A DNA stretch of 64,000 nucleotides. It comes from Prauserella salsuginis. Lineage in GTDB: Bacteria; Actinomycetota; Actinomycetes; Mycobacteriales; Pseudonocardiaceae. Under the pieces are notes generated by a model, which saw only the letters and a program-made list of their open reading frames with translations, did no database searches and was not told the origin of the DNA. The stretch is from NCBI RefSeq assembly GCF_024648885.1, contig NZ_JANBBF010000016.1, positions 1-64,000 of the forward strand, read 5' to 3'. This document shows, in pieces, positions 8,149-20,419 of the stretch. Every line of letters starts with the position of its first letter. The stretch's first letter is position 1. Both the position numbers and the translations under genes were made by a program.

Positions 8149-9207
8149 GTGCCTGCCGGATCGGCCGACCGCGAGGCCGGGACAGGTGTGGCGGGGGCGA
8201 TGGCGGCGGCGCTCGCGCTGAGCGAGGGCGTACGCGGCACGACGAGCCCCAACCCGCCCGTCGGAGCGGTGATCGTCGACGTCGGGGGCGAGGTCGTGGG
8301 CAGGGGAGCCACACAGCCTCCCGGCGGGCCGCACGCCGAGGTGATGGCCCTGCGCGAAGCGGGGGAGCGGGCGCGCGGCGGCACCGCGTACGTGACGCTC
8401 GAACCGTGCGGTCACCAGGGCAGGACCCCGCCGTGCGCGCAGACGCTGCGCGACGCCGGTGTCGCCGCGGTGCGGTACGCGGTCACCGACCCGAACCCGC
8501 CGGCGGCAGGCGGTGCCGAGGTGCTGCGTGCGGCGGGCGTGGACGTGGCGGGGGGACTGCTCGCAGACGAGGTCGCGGGCGGGCCGCTGCGGGCGTGGCT
8601 GCACTCGGTGCGCACGGGCAGGCCGCACGTCACGTGGAAGTACGCCGCCACGCTCGACGGCCGCGTGGCTGCTGCCGACCGCACGAGCCGGTGGATCTCC
8701 GGGCCCGAGTCGCGCGCCGAGGTGCACCGCATCCGCGCGGCGGCCGACGCGGTGGTCGCGGGCACCGGAACGGTTCTGGTCGACGACGCGTGGCTCACCG
8801 TCCGCGGCGCCGACGGTGACCTCGCCGACCGGCAGCCGCTGCGCGTCGTCGTCGGCGCGCGGGAAATACCCGGGACCGCGCGCGTGTTGGACGACGCGGC
8901 TCCGACCCTGCAGCTGCACACGCACGATCCACGGGAGGTGCTGGCCGCACTGGCCGAGCGCGGGGTCGTCGACGTGCTGCTCGAAGGTGGGCCGACGCTG
9001 GCGGGTGCCTTCGCGGGGGCGGGCATGATCGACCGGATCGTGGGATACGTCGCGCCGGCGCTGCTCGGGGCAGGGCCGACGGCGCTCGGCCCTGCGGGCG
9101 TGTCGACCATCACCGAAGCCCACCGGTGGCGTGTCGAAGGGGTCACCATGAGTGGGGACGACGTGCGGATCACGGCCGTACCGGCCGCCGGTGAAGGAGG
9201 ACCCTGA
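8149..9207 (+). CDS. ribD: bifunctional riboflavin deaminase-reductase RibD
   Basis: RibD converts 2,5-diamino-6-ribosylamino-4-pyrimidinone phosphate to the ribitylamino-uracil phosphate in two steps: deamination then reduction. The N-terminal zinc deaminase shows SPNPPVGAVIV, the His-Glu pair in GPHAEVMAL near residue 61, and PCGHQGRTPPC near residue 86 supplying two cysteines. The reductase domain starts near residue 155 with THVTWKYAATLDGRVAA-like sequence and contains LLEGGPTLAGAF. At 352 residues both domains are complete. GTG 8149 is 1 nt from the rpe stop. Confidence 0.96.
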   Translation: MPAGSADREAGTGVAGAMAAALALSEGVRGTTSPNPPVGAVIVDVGGEVVGRGATQPPGGPHAEVMALREAGERARGGTAYVTLEPCGHQGRTPPCAQTLRDAGVAAVRYAVTDPNPPAAGGAEVLRAAGVDVAGGLLADEVAGGPLRAWLHSVRTGRPHVTWKYAATLDGRVAAADRTSRWISGPESRAEVHRIRAAADAVVAGTGTVLVDDAWLTVRGADGDLADRQPLRVVVGAREIPGTARVLDDAAPTLQLHTHDPREVLAALAERGVVDVLLEGGPTLAGAFAGAGMIDRIVGYVAPALLGAGPTALGPAGVSTITEAHRWRVEGVTMSGDDVRITAVPAAGEGGP

Positions 9208-9208
9208 C

Positions 9209-9831
9209 GTGTTCACGGGCATCGTGGAGGAGCTCGGCGAGATCACGGCCGTCGAGGGGAGCGGTGACGCGGCACGACTGCGCGTCCGCGGCCCGGTGGT
9301 GACCGGAGACGCGAAGCATGGGGACTCGATCGCGGTGAACGGTGTGTGCCTGACCGTGGTCGAGGTCCACGGCGACGAGTTCACCGTCGACGTCGTGTCC
9401 GAGACTCTCGAGCGCACCAGCCTGGCCAAAGCCGAAGCGGGGCGGGCGGTGAACCTCGAGCGTGCGATGGCCGCGGGCGGCCGGTTCGGCGGGCACGTCA
9501 TGCAGGGGCACGTCGACGGCACGGGGGTGTTCCTGCACCGTGACGCCGATGATCTCACGCATTTCGCGTTTCCCCCGCAGCTCGGGCGCTACATCGTGGA
9601 GAAGGGTTCCATCGCGATCGACGGCGTGTCGCTGACGGTCGCGAGCGTCTCGCCGGAGGAACTGACGATCGCGCTGATTCCGACGACGCTGTCGCTGACC
9701 ACGCTCGGCCGCACCGAACCGGGTGACGTCGTGAACCTCGAGGTGGACGTCCTCGCCAAGTACGTCGAGAAGCAGACCGCCGGTGGAGCAGCGTCGCTTC
9801 CGGTGGACAATGGCGGTGGCAAGGAGGACGG

Positions 9832-9835
<4 letters not shown>
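9209..9835 (+). CDS. ribE: riboflavin synthase alpha chain
   Basis: Riboflavin synthase dismutates two 6,7-dimethyl-8-ribityllumazines to riboflavin and a pyrimidine. The protein opens with the near-invariant [11 protein letters not shown] and contains two lumazine-binding barrel repeats, with [13 protein letters not shown] in the first and [12 protein letters not shown] in the second, so the duplication is intact. Length is 208 residues. GTG 9209 follows an excellent ribosome site (gaaggagg, 9193-9200) inside the end of ribD. Some databases call this gene ribC. The stop overlaps ribBA as GTGA. Confidence 0.97.
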
Positions 9836-12187
<2,352 letters not shown>

Positions 12188-12225
12188 TCAGCGCGGGCGC
12201 GTCACCGGTGGCGCGCCCGCGCTGA
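12188..12225. terminator. bidirectional terminator between PH gene and xth
   Basis: A perfect 14-bp stem (TCAGCGCGGGCGCG at 12188-12201 with its complement at 12212-12225) and a 10-nt loop lie between two convergent genes. It can serve both strands. Confidence 0.8.
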
Positions 12226-12230
12226 TGGGG

Positions 12231-13016
12231 TCAGAGGTCGACGTCGACGACGACGGGCGCGTGGTCGGACGGGCTCTTGCCCTTGCGTTCCTCGCGGTCG
12301 ACGTAGGCGTCCGAGACGGCGCCCGCGACGGTGGCGTCGGCGTACACCAGGTCGATCCGCATGCCCTTGTTCTTGGGGAAGGCCAGCTGGCGGTAGTCCC
12401 AATAGGTGTACGGGTGGTCGTATTTCAGCGGCCGGGGCACGACGTCGGTCAGCCCGGCGTCCCGCAGCGCGGCCAGCGCCTTGCGCTCGCGCTCGGTGAC
12501 GTGCGTCGATTCGGCGAACAGCGCGATGTCCCACACGTCGTCGTCGGTGGGGGCGATGTTGAAGTCCCCGAGGACGGCGAGCGGCCGTGCCGGGTCCGCC
12601 GCGGTGTCCGCGGCCACCGTGTGGCTGAGCGTCGCGAGCCAGTCGAGCTTGTAGTCGTAGTGTGCGTGCCCGGGTTCGCGGCCGTTGGGTACGTACACCG
12701 ACCAGACGCGCACGCCGCCGCAGGTCGCGCCGATCGCGCGGGGTTCGACCGCGCCGTCGTAGGCGGGCTGGCCGGGGAGGTCGCGTACGACGTCGTCGAG
12801 CCCGGCCTTCGACAGGATCGCCACGCCGTTCCAGCGGCCGGTGCCGTGGGAGGCGATCTCGTAACCGAGTTCGCGTACCTGGTCGGTGGGGAAGGCGTCG
12901 TCGGTGCACTTGAGTTCCTGCAGGCACAGCACGTCCGGCCGGGCCGAGTCGAGCCAGGCGAGCAGCCGGGGGAGACGGGCGGTGACCGAGTTGACGTTCC
13001 AGGTGGCGATCCGCAT
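12231..13016 (-). CDS. xth: exodeoxyribonuclease III
   Basis: This is an AP endonuclease and 3'-5' exonuclease of the Xth/ExoA family, acting in base excision repair. From MRIATWNVNSVTARLPRLL it reads on to LCLQELKCTDDAFP, with the metal-binding Glu, then GDFNIAPTDDDVWD, and ends with RIDLVYAD and KSPSDHAPVVVDVDL, including the catalytic Asp-His. Length is 261 residues. I choose ATG 13016 because MRIATWN is the conserved N-terminus; an in-frame GTG at 13034 would add six residues. The gene converges on the rib operon. Confidence 0.95.
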   Translation of the reverse strand: MRIATWNVNSVTARLPRLLAWLDSARPDVLCLQELKCTDDAFPTDQVRELGYEIASHGTGRWNGVAILSKAGLDDVVRDLPGQPAYDGAVEPRAIGATCGGVRVWSVYVPNGREPGHAHYDYKLDWLATLSHTVAADTAADPARPLAVLGDFNIAPTDDDVWDIALFAESTHVTERERKALAALRDAGLTDVVPRPLKYDHPYTYWDYRQLAFPKNKGMRIDLVYADATVAGAVSDAYVDREERKGKSPSDHAPVVVDVDL

Positions 13017-13043
13017 GCGGGCAGCCTCGCACAACGAGGTCGA

Positions 13044-13060
13044 TGTATAATGACCTATAC
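13044..13060 (-). promoter_or_regulatory. xth promoter region with inverted repeat
   Basis: GTATA (13045-13049) and TATAC (13056-13060) form a 5-6-5 inverted repeat about 30 bp upstream of xth. On the minus strand TATACA (13049-13044) is a likely -10 box. The AT-rich patch stands out in a very GC-rich region. A repressor site overlapping the promoter is possible. Confidence 0.4.
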
Positions 13061-13177
13061 GGCATCGCTGTGGTGGCCGTGTCCTTCGCCGCTGTCCGGC
13101 GTCGCACGCCGGTCACCGTCCCATACATGCCCGGACGTGGGAGGTCGGCTCGGGCAGTGGCCACCGTCGGGTATCCA

Positions 13178-13212
13178 CGGTGGTGTCCTCGGCTCCGCCG
13201 CGGACACCACCG
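13178..13212 (-). terminator. hairpin after the HAD gene
   Basis: CGGTGGTGTCC (13178-13188) pairs perfectly with its complement at 13202-13212, directly after the stop of the minus-strand HAD gene at 13214. Confidence 0.7.
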
Positions 13213-13213
13213 G

Positions 13214-13891
13214 TTAGAGCGCCAGCAGGCCCGCCACCACCTCGTCGACCCGGCTCGCCACGACGTGGGGGCGTTCGACCAGCGGAGTGAGATCACCTTC
13301 GAGGCGCGAGGCGAACCCCGCGAGCAGGCCGGCCTTCACCGCGCCGTGCGTGTCCCACGAGTGCGCGGCCACCAGTGCCGTGTCCCCGGGCGTGGCGCCG
13401 GCCTGCTCGCACGCCCAGTGGTACACGCGCGCCGGCGGTTTGAACGAGCGGACGGCTTCGGCGGAGAGGACGCCGCGCAGTCGCCCGCTCATCCCGTGTC
13501 TGTCGAGAATGGACTCCAGGATGCCGGCGCTGCCGTGGGTGAAGCCGTAGGCGGGCACCTGCGCCTCCGCGAGCAGGGTGAACGCGGTCTCCGCCTCGGG
13601 GTGCAGCGGGAGGTCGCCGAAGCCGTCGAGGATGTGGGCGATCGCATCGTCGGTCAGCGTGTGGCCGGACGTGATCGCGAGCTGCGCCGCGGCGACGGCA
13701 CGGAACGGCGGTGCCTCGCCGGCGAGGGTGTACGCCATGCCGTCGCGCAGCGTGCGCGCGAAGAACAACTCCAGCTCGTGGCCCGGCCTGCCCGTCTCGA
13801 CGAACCGCTCCCGCAACGGCTCCAGCTGTACCAGAGTCTCGAACACGTCGAACAGCACCACCGACGGCCGCCTCGGCACAGCGCGTTCCAT
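13214..13891 (-). CDS. HAD hydrolase, type II haloacid-dehalogenase-like
   Basis: This 225-residue HAD-superfamily enzyme begins PSVVLFDVFETL with the nucleophilic Asp (DVFET pattern). YGFTHGSAGILESIL occupies the motif II region and VRSFKPPARVYHWAC supplies the conserved Lys of motif III. The arrangement matches L-2-haloacid dehalogenase-type subfamily members, but substrate cannot be predicted and many such proteins are phosphatases. ATG 13891 is chosen: a TAGCCT box lies 7 nt upstream, indicating a leaderless mRNA. It is divergent from uvrC across about 200 bp. Confidence 0.85.
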   Translation of the reverse strand: MERAVPRRPSVVLFDVFETLVQLEPLRERFVETGRPGHELELFFARTLRDGMAYTLAGEAPPFRAVAAAQLAITSGHTLTDDAIAHILDGFGDLPLHPEAETAFTLLAEAQVPAYGFTHGSAGILESILDRHGMSGRLRGVLSAEAVRSFKPPARVYHWACEQAGATPGDTALVAAHSWDTHGAVKAGLLAGFASRLEGDLTPLVERPHVVASRVDEVVAGLLAL

Positions 13892-13898
13892 GTCGGCC

Positions 13899-13904
13899 AG
13901 GCTA
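13899..13904 (-). promoter_or_regulatory. -10 box of the HAD gene
   Basis: On the minus strand TAGCCT is separated by 7 nt from ATG 13891, so the transcript is probably leaderless. Confidence 0.55.
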
Positions 13905-14081
13905 CGTTGCGGCCCCGGGCGCCGCGAGGTGATCGCACGGGAACCGGACCGGCCTCGGGTTCCCACACGGCGCGGCCACCCGGCGGACCCCGCACTCTGC
14001 TCTCTGCGTCGCGCACCCCGCACCCGCGACGTCGCAGGGTCGTGACCCGTGGCCCCTGACCAGGGTGTCGGCGGGTCGCCA

Positions 14082-14087
14082 TAGAGT
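14082..14087 (+). promoter_or_regulatory. -10 box of uvrC
   Basis: TAGAGT lies 7 nt before GTG 14095. It decides the uvrC start against an in-frame upstream codon at 14065. Confidence 0.6.
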
Positions 14088-14094
14088 GGAGCCC

Positions 14095-16146
14095 GTGGCT
14101 GACCCGTCGACCTACCGGCCCGCCCCTGGGAGCATTCCGGACGAACCGGGCGTGTACAAGTTCCGCGACGAGCGGCGCCGCGTCATCTACGTCGGCAAGG
14201 CGAAAAGCCTGCGCAGTCGGCTGAACTCCTACTTCGCCGACCTCGCGGGGCTGCACCCGCGTACCCGGCAGATGGTCACCACGGCGGCGAGTGTCGAATG
14301 GACCGTCGTCTCCACGGAGGTCGAGGCGCTCCAGCTCGAATACAACTGGATCAAGGAGTTCGACCCGCGGTTCAACGTCCGCTACCGCGACGACAAGAGC
14401 TACCCGGTGCTGGCGGTGACACTGAACGAGGAGTTCCCCCGGCTGCACGTCTACCGCGGGCCGCGGAAGAAGGGTGTGCGCTACTTCGGCCCGTACGCCC
14501 ACGCGTGGGCGATCCGCGAGACGCTCGACCTGCTGCTCCGTGTGTTCCCCGCCCGCACGTGCTCGAACGGGGTGTTCCGCCGGCACGCTCAGATCGGCAG
14601 GCCCTGCCTGCTCGGCTACATCGACAAGTGCTCCGCCCCGTGTGTCGGCCGCGTCACCGCCGACGAGCACCGCGCGATCGTCGACGACTTCTGCGACTTC
14701 CTCGCCGGCAGCACCGACAAGATGGTGCGCAGGCTCGAGAAGGCGATGGCGGAGGCCTCGGAGGGGCTGGAGTTCGAACGCGCCGCCCGGCTGCGCGACG
14801 ATCTCGCCGCGCTGCGCCGCGCGATGGAGAAACAGGCCGTCGTGCTGGGCGACGGCACGGACGCCGACGTCGTCGCGTTCGCCCACGACGAGCTCGAGGC
14901 GGCCGTCCAGATCTTCCACGTGCGCGGCGGCCGGGTGCGCGGCCAGCGCGGCTGGGTGATCGACAAGGTCGAGGAGATGGACGTCGCGGCACTGGTCGAG
15001 CAGTTCCTCAGCCAGTTCTACGCCGAACAGCTCGACCTGGCCCGGGAGGCGCCGGGAGGCGGCGGGCCGACCGTGCCGCGCGAGGTGCTGGTGCCCGAGC
15101 TGCCTGCAGACGCCGAGGCCATGACCGACTGGCTGTCGGAACTGCGCGGCTCGCGGGTCCGCCTGCGGGTGCCGCAGCGGGGCGACAAGCGCGCGCTCGC
15201 CGACACGGTGGAGCGCAACGCCAAGGAGGCGTTCTCCCAGCACAAACTCCGCCGCGCGGGTGACCTCACCGCCCGGTCCGCGGCACTGCAGGAGCTGCAG
15301 GAGCACCTCGCTCTCGACACGGCGCCGCTGCGGATCGAATGCGTCGACATCAGCCACACGCAGGGCACCGACGTCGTCGCATCGCTCGTCGTGTTCGAGG
15401 ACGGCGTGCCACGCAAGACCGAGTACCGCCGGTTCGCGCTTCGCGAGGCCGCCGACGAGGGCGACGTTGCGGCGATCGCCGAGGTCGTCCGGCGCCGGTT
15501 CGCCCGCTATCTCAAGGAGACGGCCGACAGCGGCAACGGCGAGACCGCCGGGGACGCCGGCACCGCGGACGCGACGCCGGGGGAACCGGCCCCCGCCGGT
15601 ATTGCGCCTGCGGAAACCGACGGCGCGCAGGACGGCCCGCCGGGGATCGATCCGGAGACGGGCAAGCCGAAGAAGTTCGCCTACCCGCCGAATCTGCTGG
15701 TCGTCGACGGCGCCGGACCGCAGGCGACGGCGGCGTCCGACGTCCTCGCCGAGCTCGGCATCACCGACGTGGCCGTGGTCGGCCTCGCCAAACGCCTCGA
15801 AGAGGTCTGGCTGCCGTCCGACGACGAGCCGGTCATCCTGCCGAGGACCTCGGACGCGCTGTACCTTCTGCAGCGAGTGCGCGACGAGGCGCACCGGTTC
15901 GCCATCCGGTACCACCGGGAGAAGCGCGGCAAACGGGTGCAGGCCTCCGAGCTGGACGGGGTGCCGGGACTCGGGCAGGCGAGGAAGTCGGCCCTGATCA
16001 AGCACTTCGGTTCGGTGAAGAAGCTCAAGCAGGCCAGTGTCGACGACATCGCACAGGTGCCGGGCTTCGGGAAGCGGACCGCCGAGGCCGTGCACACGGC
16101 GCTCACAGGGGGACAGAACATGGAGCGAGGGGAGTCAGACCAGTGA
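14095..16146 (+). CDS. uvrC: excinuclease ABC subunit C
   Basis: UvrC makes both incisions around bulky DNA lesions in nucleotide excision repair. The N-terminal GIY-YIG nuclease reads [26 protein letters not shown] domain for UvrB contact follows ([20 protein letters not shown]). The RNase H-like C-terminal nuclease begins at [20 protein letters not shown], and a double helix-hairpin-helix closes the protein ([16 protein letters not shown] and [12 protein letters not shown]). The second nuclease domain carries an acidic Gly/Ala/Asp-rich insertion of about 50 residues (near 480-530), absent from E. coli UvrC. Length is 683 residues from GTG 14095. Its stop overlaps rapZ (GTGA). Confidence 0.96.
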   Translation: MADPSTYRPAPGSIPDEPGVYKFRDERRRVIYVGKAKSLRSRLNSYFADLAGLHPRTRQMVTTAASVEWTVVSTEVEALQLEYNWIKEFDPRFNVRYRDDKSYPVLAVTLNEEFPRLHVYRGPRKKGVRYFGPYAHAWAIRETLDLLLRVFPARTCSNGVFRRHAQIGRPCLLGYIDKCSAPCVGRVTADEHRAIVDDFCDFLAGSTDKMVRRLEKAMAEASEGLEFERAARLRDDLAALRRAMEKQAVVLGDGTDADVVAFAHDELEAAVQIFHVRGGRVRGQRGWVIDKVEEMDVAALVEQFLSQFYAEQLDLAREAPGGGGPTVPREVLVPELPADAEAMTDWLSELRGSRVRLRVPQRGDKRALADTVERNAKEAFSQHKLRRAGDLTARSAALQELQEHLALDTAPLRIECVDISHTQGTDVVASLVVFEDGVPRKTEYRRFALREAADEGDVAAIAEVVRRRFARYLKETADSGNGETAGDAGTADATPGEPAPAGIAPAETDGAQDGPPGIDPETGKPKKFAYPPNLLVVDGAGPQATAASDVLAELGITDVAVVGLAKRLEEVWLPSDDEPVILPRTSDALYLLQRVRDEAHRFAIRYHREKRGKRVQASELDGVPGLGQARKSALIKHFGSVKKLKQASVDDIAQVPGFGKRTAEAVHTALTGGQNMERGESDQ

Positions 16147-17060
16147 ACAGTGCGGCAGCCGACAGAGCCGACGCGGCCGACGAGGACGGCCGGGGCTCGG
16201 GCATGGAGGTCGCGGTCGTCACCGGCCTGTCCGGGGCCGGCCGGAGCACGGCGGCGAAATGCCTGGAGGACCTGGGCTGGTTCGTCGTGGACAACCTGCC
16301 GCCGGAACTGATCTCGACCATGGTCGAGCTCGGCGCGCAGTCGCGGGGTGCGATCACGAAGGTCGCGGTCGTGATGGACGTGCGGTCGCGGGCGTTCACC
16401 GACGACCTGGCTTCGGTCATCAAGGGTCTGGACATGCGCGGGTACAAGCCGCGAGTCCTGTTCCTGGAGGCGACCGACGCGGTGTTGATCCGCCGGTTCG
16501 ACCAGGTGCGGCGGGGACATCCGATGCAGGGGGACGGCAGGCTCGTCGACGGCATCGGCGCCGAGCGGGCGCTGCTGGAACCGCTGCGGGCCGAGGCGGA
16601 CCTGCTGCTGGACACCTCGTCGCTGTCGGTGCACGATCTGCGCGCCAAGATCGAGGACGCGTTCGGCAGCGAGGCGTCCGCGCAGACCCGGGTGACGGTG
16701 CTCTCGTTCGGCTACAAGTACGGTCTGCCGATGGACTCCGACCTCGTAATGGACGTGCGGTTCCTGCCCAACCCGTTCTGGATCCCCGAGCTGCGGGACC
16801 ACAGCGGCCTGGACACCGAGGTGCGCAATTACGTGCTCGGCCAGGAGGGGGCGGAGGAGTTCCTCGACCGCTATCAGGACCTGCTGCGGTTGATCGGTGC
16901 CGGATACAAGCGCGAGGGCAAGCGGTACCTGACGCTCGCGATCGGTTGCACCGGCGGCAAGCACCGCAGCGTGGCGATCTCGGAGGAACTCGCGAACCGG
17001 CTGTCCAAAGAGGATGGAACGGCCGTGAAGGTGGTGCACCGGGACCTGGGCCGGGAGTGA
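16143..17060 (+). CDS. rapZ: RapZ-family nucleotide-binding protein
   Basis: This is a P-loop protein of the RapZ/YvcJ family. In E. coli RapZ is an RNA-binding adaptor for small-RNA decay; in Gram-positives YvcJ is a GTP/ATP-binding protein. The nucleotide-binding motif is [18 protein letters not shown] near residue 28, with Arg in place of the usual Lys of [16 protein letters not shown]-like [16 protein letters not shown], and the C-terminal [16 protein letters not shown] are family signatures. The Lys-to-Arg change in the P-loop is worth noting. It lies in the conserved uvrC-rapZ-yvcK-whiA operon and overlaps both neighbours by 4 nt. Confidence 0.93.
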   Translation: MNSAAADRADAADEDGRGSGMEVAVVTGLSGAGRSTAAKCLEDLGWFVVDNLPPELISTMVELGAQSRGAITKVAVVMDVRSRAFTDDLASVIKGLDMRGYKPRVLFLEATDAVLIRRFDQVRRGHPMQGDGRLVDGIGAERALLEPLRAEADLLLDTSSLSVHDLRAKIEDAFGSEASAQTRVTVLSFGYKYGLPMDSDLVMDVRFLPNPFWIPELRDHSGLDTEVRNYVLGQEGAEEFLDRYQDLLRLIGAGYKREGKRYLTLAIGCTGGKHRSVAISEELANRLSKEDGTAVKVVHRDLGRE

Positions 17061-18076
17061 ACACGGAGATGCGCGCGGTCGCCCTGGGCGGGGGTCACGG
17101 TCTGCACGCCACGCTGACGGCGTTGCGGCGGCTCACCGACGACGTCACGGCGGTGGTCACGGTCGCCGACGACGGCGGATCGTCGGGACGGCTGCGCCGC
17201 GAACTCGGCCTGCTGCCGCCGGGAGACCTGCGGAAGGCGCTGGCCGCACTGGCCGCGGCGGACGACGGCGGCGCGCGGTGGGCCGAGGTGTTCCAGCACC
17301 GGTTCGGCGGTAGCGGCGCGCTGACCGGCCACGCGGTCGGCAACCTGCTGCTGGCCGGGTTGTTCGAGGTGCTGGGCGACCCCGTGGCCGGGCTCGACGA
17401 GGCGGCCCGGCTGCTGGGCGTCTCCGGCCGCGTGCTGCCGATGTCGACCGACCCGCTCGACATCGAGGCCGAGGTCACCGGCCTCGAACCCGACGGCGCG
17501 GTGAGCCGCATCCGCGGGCAGGTCGCCGTCGCCAGCACCCCGGGGCAGGTCCAGCGCATCACCCTGCACAGCGTGGTGCCGGCCGACAGTCCGGGAGCGG
17601 GCGCAGGCGTGACGCCCGCGGTGACGCCCCCGCAGGCGTGCCGGGAGGCCGTCGACGCCGTGCTGTCCGCGGACGCGGTGTTCCTCGGCCCGGGGTCGTG
17701 GTTCACGAGCGTGCTGCCGCACCTGCTCGTGCCCGAGCTGCACGACGCGCTCGTGAAGACGTCCGCCACGAAGATCGTCATTCTCAACCTGGTGCCGCAG
17801 CCGGGGGAGACGGCGGGCTTCTCACCCGAACAGCACCTGGACGTACTCTTCCAGCACGCTCCCCGGCTCGGAGTGGACGCCGTGATCGCCGACCGCGATT
17901 CGGTGCCAACGCCGGCGCGGCTGCGTTCGGCGGCCGCGGCGCTGGGCGGGCGTGCACATCTGGCGTCGATCGCCGCCCCCGGTGCGGTGGGGCGGCACGA
18001 TCCGGATGCGCTGGCCGGTTGTGTGCGAGACGCGCTCGGTGCGACGAGCGCGAAGGAGGGGCTCTCATGGCGATGA
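17057..18076 (+). CDS. yvcK: gluconeogenesis factor YvcK (CofD-like fold)
   Basis: This protein belongs to the YvcK/CuvA family, whose members bind UDP-sugars and help set cell-wall precursor supply and growth on gluconeogenic carbon. The N-terminus has [19 protein letters not shown], then [24 protein letters not shown], both conserved. [20 protein letters not shown] lies in the C-terminal half. Length is 339 residues. GTG 17057 overlaps rapZ, and the 3' end overlaps whiA by 10 nt, so translation of the whole operon looks coupled. Confidence 0.95.
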   Translation: MNTEMRAVALGGGHGLHATLTALRRLTDDVTAVVTVADDGGSSGRLRRELGLLPPGDLRKALAALAAADDGGARWAEVFQHRFGGSGALTGHAVGNLLLAGLFEVLGDPVAGLDEAARLLGVSGRVLPMSTDPLDIEAEVTGLEPDGAVSRIRGQVAVASTPGQVQRITLHSVVPADSPGAGAGVTPAVTPPQACREAVDAVLSADAVFLGPGSWFTSVLPHLLVPELHDALVKTSATKIVILNLVPQPGETAGFSPEQHLDVLFQHAPRLGVDAVIADRDSVPTPARLRSAAAALGGRAHLASIAAPGAVGRHDPDALAGCVRDALGATSAKEGLSWR

Positions 18077-19053
18077 CCGCTGCGGTCAAGGACGAACTCA
18101 GCCGGCTCGAGCTGACCAAGGTGAGCCCACGGCGGTCCGAGGTCGCGGCGATGCTGCGGTTCGCGGGCGGGCTGCACATCGTGGCGGGCCGGGTCGTCGT
18201 CGAGGCGGAACTCGACACCGGTTCGGTGGCCCGGCGGCTCCGTAAAGAGGTCCACGAGCTGTACGGGCATCAGGCCGAAGTGCACATGATCACCTCGGGT
18301 GGGCTGCGCAAGGGCAACCGGTACGTGGTGCGCGTGGTCAAGGACGGTGAAGGGCTCGCGCGGCAGACCGGCCTGATCGATCAGCGCGGCCGCCCGGTGC
18401 GCGGTCTGCCCGCGCCGGTGGTGTCCGGCGGGATCGCCGATGCCGAGGCTGCGTGGCGCGGGGCGTTCCTGGCCCACGGTTCGCTGACCGAACCGGGACG
18501 CTCGTCGTCGCTCGAGGTCACGTGCCCCGGACCGGAGGCTGCGCTGGCGCTCGTCGGCGCGGCGCGCAGGCTGGGCATCCAGGCCAAGTCGCGGGAGGTG
18601 CGCGGGGCCGACCGGGTCGTGGTCAGGGACGGCGACGCCATCGGCGCGCTGCTGACCCGCCTGGGTGCGCATTCGAGCGTGCTGGCGTGGGAGGAGCGGC
18701 GCATGCGCCGCGAGGTGCGGGCGACCGCGAACCGCCTCGCCAACTTCGACGACGCCAATCTCCGCCGATCGGCCAGGGCCGCCGTGGCTGCGGCCGCCAG
18801 GGTGGAGCGGGCCATGGAGATCCTGGGCGAGGACGCCCCGGACCACCTGCTCACGGCGGGCAGGCTGCGGGTCTCCAACCGGCAGGCCTCGCTCGAAGAG
18901 CTCGGTCAGCTCTCCGACCCGCCGATGACGAAGGACGCCGTCGCGGGCCGGATCCGCAGGCTCCTCGCCATGGCGGATAAGAAGGCGGCCGATCTGGGTA
19001 TCCCCGATACGGAGTCGGCTGTGACCGCGGAGATGCTCGACGAGGAAGTGTGA
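18067..19053 (+). CDS. whiA: sporulation/cell-division regulator WhiA
   Basis: WhiA is a DNA-binding protein with a degenerate LAGLIDADG homing-endonuclease-like core and a C-terminal helix-turn-helix. In Streptomyces it works with WhiB to switch on division genes during sporulation, and it is conserved in non-sporulating actinobacteria. Here [36 protein letters not shown] is the typical start; [20 protein letters not shown] marks the homing-nuclease-like core; [26 protein letters not shown] is the C-terminal HTH. Length is 328 residues. ATG 18067 or 18073 could be the start. Confidence 0.96.
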   Translation: MAMTAAVKDELSRLELTKVSPRRSEVAAMLRFAGGLHIVAGRVVVEAELDTGSVARRLRKEVHELYGHQAEVHMITSGGLRKGNRYVVRVVKDGEGLARQTGLIDQRGRPVRGLPAPVVSGGIADAEAAWRGAFLAHGSLTEPGRSSSLEVTCPGPEAALALVGAARRLGIQAKSREVRGADRVVVRDGDAIGALLTRLGAHSSVLAWEERRMRREVRATANRLANFDDANLRRSARAAVAAAARVERAMEILGEDAPDHLLTAGRLRVSNRQASLEELGQLSDPPMTKDAVAGRIRRLLAMADKKAADLGIPDTESAVTAEMLDEEV

Positions 19054-19229
19054 CTACGCGCACGTTACCCGGGCCGCGCGGCGACCGTGATCTCGTAACG
19101 TAGCGGTTGCGCGGCCGAGCCACGGCCGGAAACGCGGCGCCCCGACGCTCGGGGGCGAACGGTTCGTACCTCATCCCGGAAAGCCGCCCGCGGCGGAACA
19201 CGATCGGGTTCGACGAAAGGGGGCATCAC

Positions 19230-20312
19230 GTGCACGCGACCGGTACAGGCTTCGACGGCACCGAACTCGCCGTCTCACCCGAGATCGGGACGTGGCTCGA
19301 ACAACGGTCCGGCCGAGCCGACGATTGGACGGCCGCGGACCTCGTGACCGCCAAGCGCGGGCGCACCGTGAGCGTGGTGATCCCGGCCAGGGACGAGGAC
19401 GAGACGGTCGGCGGGATCGTGCGCACGATCCGCACCGAACTGGTCGAGCGGGAGCCCCTCGTCGACGAGATCCTCGTGGTCGACTCGCACTCGCAGGACG
19501 CGACCGCCGAGGTCGCCGCGGACGCGGGTGCCGCCGTGGTCGCGCAGGACGACGTGCTGCCCGCGCTGCCGCGCCACCGGGGCAAGGGTGATGCGCTGTG
19601 GAAGGGTCTCGCGGCCAGCCACGGCGACCTGGTGGTGTTCGTCGACGGCGACCTCTACGACTTCACCGCGGGGTACGTGACCGGCCTGCTCGGGCCGCTG
19701 CTCACCCGGCCGGACGTCGACTACGTCAAGGGCTTCTATCATCGCCCGCTCGCCGGGGAGGGGCGCAGGGAGGTCGACGGCGGGGGCCGCGTCACCGAGC
19801 TCGTCGCGCGGCCGCTGCTGAACATGTTCTGGCCGCAGCTGTCCGGGTTCGTGCAGCCGTTGGCGGGCGAGTACGCGGGCCGGCGCGAGGTGCTGGAGGC
19901 CATCCCGTTCGTCACGCACTACGGCGTCGAGATCGGCCACCTCATCGACCTGGTGGAGTGGCGGGGCCTCGACGCGCTCGCCCAGGTCGATCTGGGACAC
20001 CGCACGCACCGGCACCAGACCACGCAGGCGCTGGGCCGCATGTCCGCGCAGATCATCCTGACGATGCTGGACCGCCTGACCCGGCACGGCCGGCTGTCGA
20101 TGCCGGTGCCGCCCGCGACGTTGCTGGCCCAGTTCCAGCGCAGCGTGACCGGACCGGGCAGCGGTGTCGAGCGGGACCTGGTGCTGACCGACCTGACCCT
20201 CGAGGAGCGCGATCCGCTCGCGGCCGTCACCCGCGACACCGGCGACGCCGGGGGCGGCGACGTGGCCGCGCCGACGTCGGAGTGCGGCGGCGCTCTGCGC
20301 CGGACGGCCTGA
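19230..20312 (+). CDS. gpgS: glucosyl-3-phosphoglycerate synthase
   Basis: This GT81-family glycosyltransferase is expected to join glucose from an NDP-glucose to 3-phosphoglycerate, the first step to glucosylglycerate and methylglucose lipopolysaccharides. The GT-A fold reads VSVVIPARDEDETVGG near residue 48, RHRGKGDALWKGL, and the metal site VFVDGDLYDF. YVKGFYHRPLAGEG, QPLAGEYAGRREVLEAIPF and GHRTHRHQTTQALGRM follow the mycobacterial GpgS pattern. GTG 19230 is preceded by a good ribosome site (gaaaggggg). Length is 360 residues with a variable tail. It is not next to whiA in M. tuberculosis as I recall, so its place here is a lineage difference. Confidence 0.88.
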   Translation: MHATGTGFDGTELAVSPEIGTWLEQRSGRADDWTAADLVTAKRGRTVSVVIPARDEDETVGGIVRTIRTELVEREPLVDEILVVDSHSQDATAEVAADAGAAVVAQDDVLPALPRHRGKGDALWKGLAASHGDLVVFVDGDLYDFTAGYVTGLLGPLLTRPDVDYVKGFYHRPLAGEGRREVDGGGRVTELVARPLLNMFWPQLSGFVQPLAGEYAGRREVLEAIPFVTHYGVEIGHLIDLVEWRGLDALAQVDLGHRTHRHQTTQALGRMSAQIILTMLDRLTRHGRLSMPVPPATLLAQFQRSVTGPGSGVERDLVLTDLTLEERDPLAAVTRDTGDAGGGDVAAPTSECGGALRRTA

Positions 20313-20407
20313 CCCGCGAGGCGGCTGACGGGCGCGGCATCCGGACGTCACCGGTCCGATCCCGCGCCGCGCCCGGGGGCCTGCGCGGGAGTCAGGGGCC
20401 GGGTTGC

Positions 20408-20413
20408 TAGCTT
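20408..20413 (+). promoter_or_regulatory. -10 box of the GT-C-like gene
   Basis: TAGCTT lies 6 nt before GTG 20420, a leaderless arrangement. Confidence 0.55.
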
Positions 20414-20419
20414 CCTGAC

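Noticed and set aside
13043-14059. A 338-codon plus-strand ORF opposite the HAD gene
   Set aside because: It is antisense to a well-supported HAD hydrolase and shows no domain.
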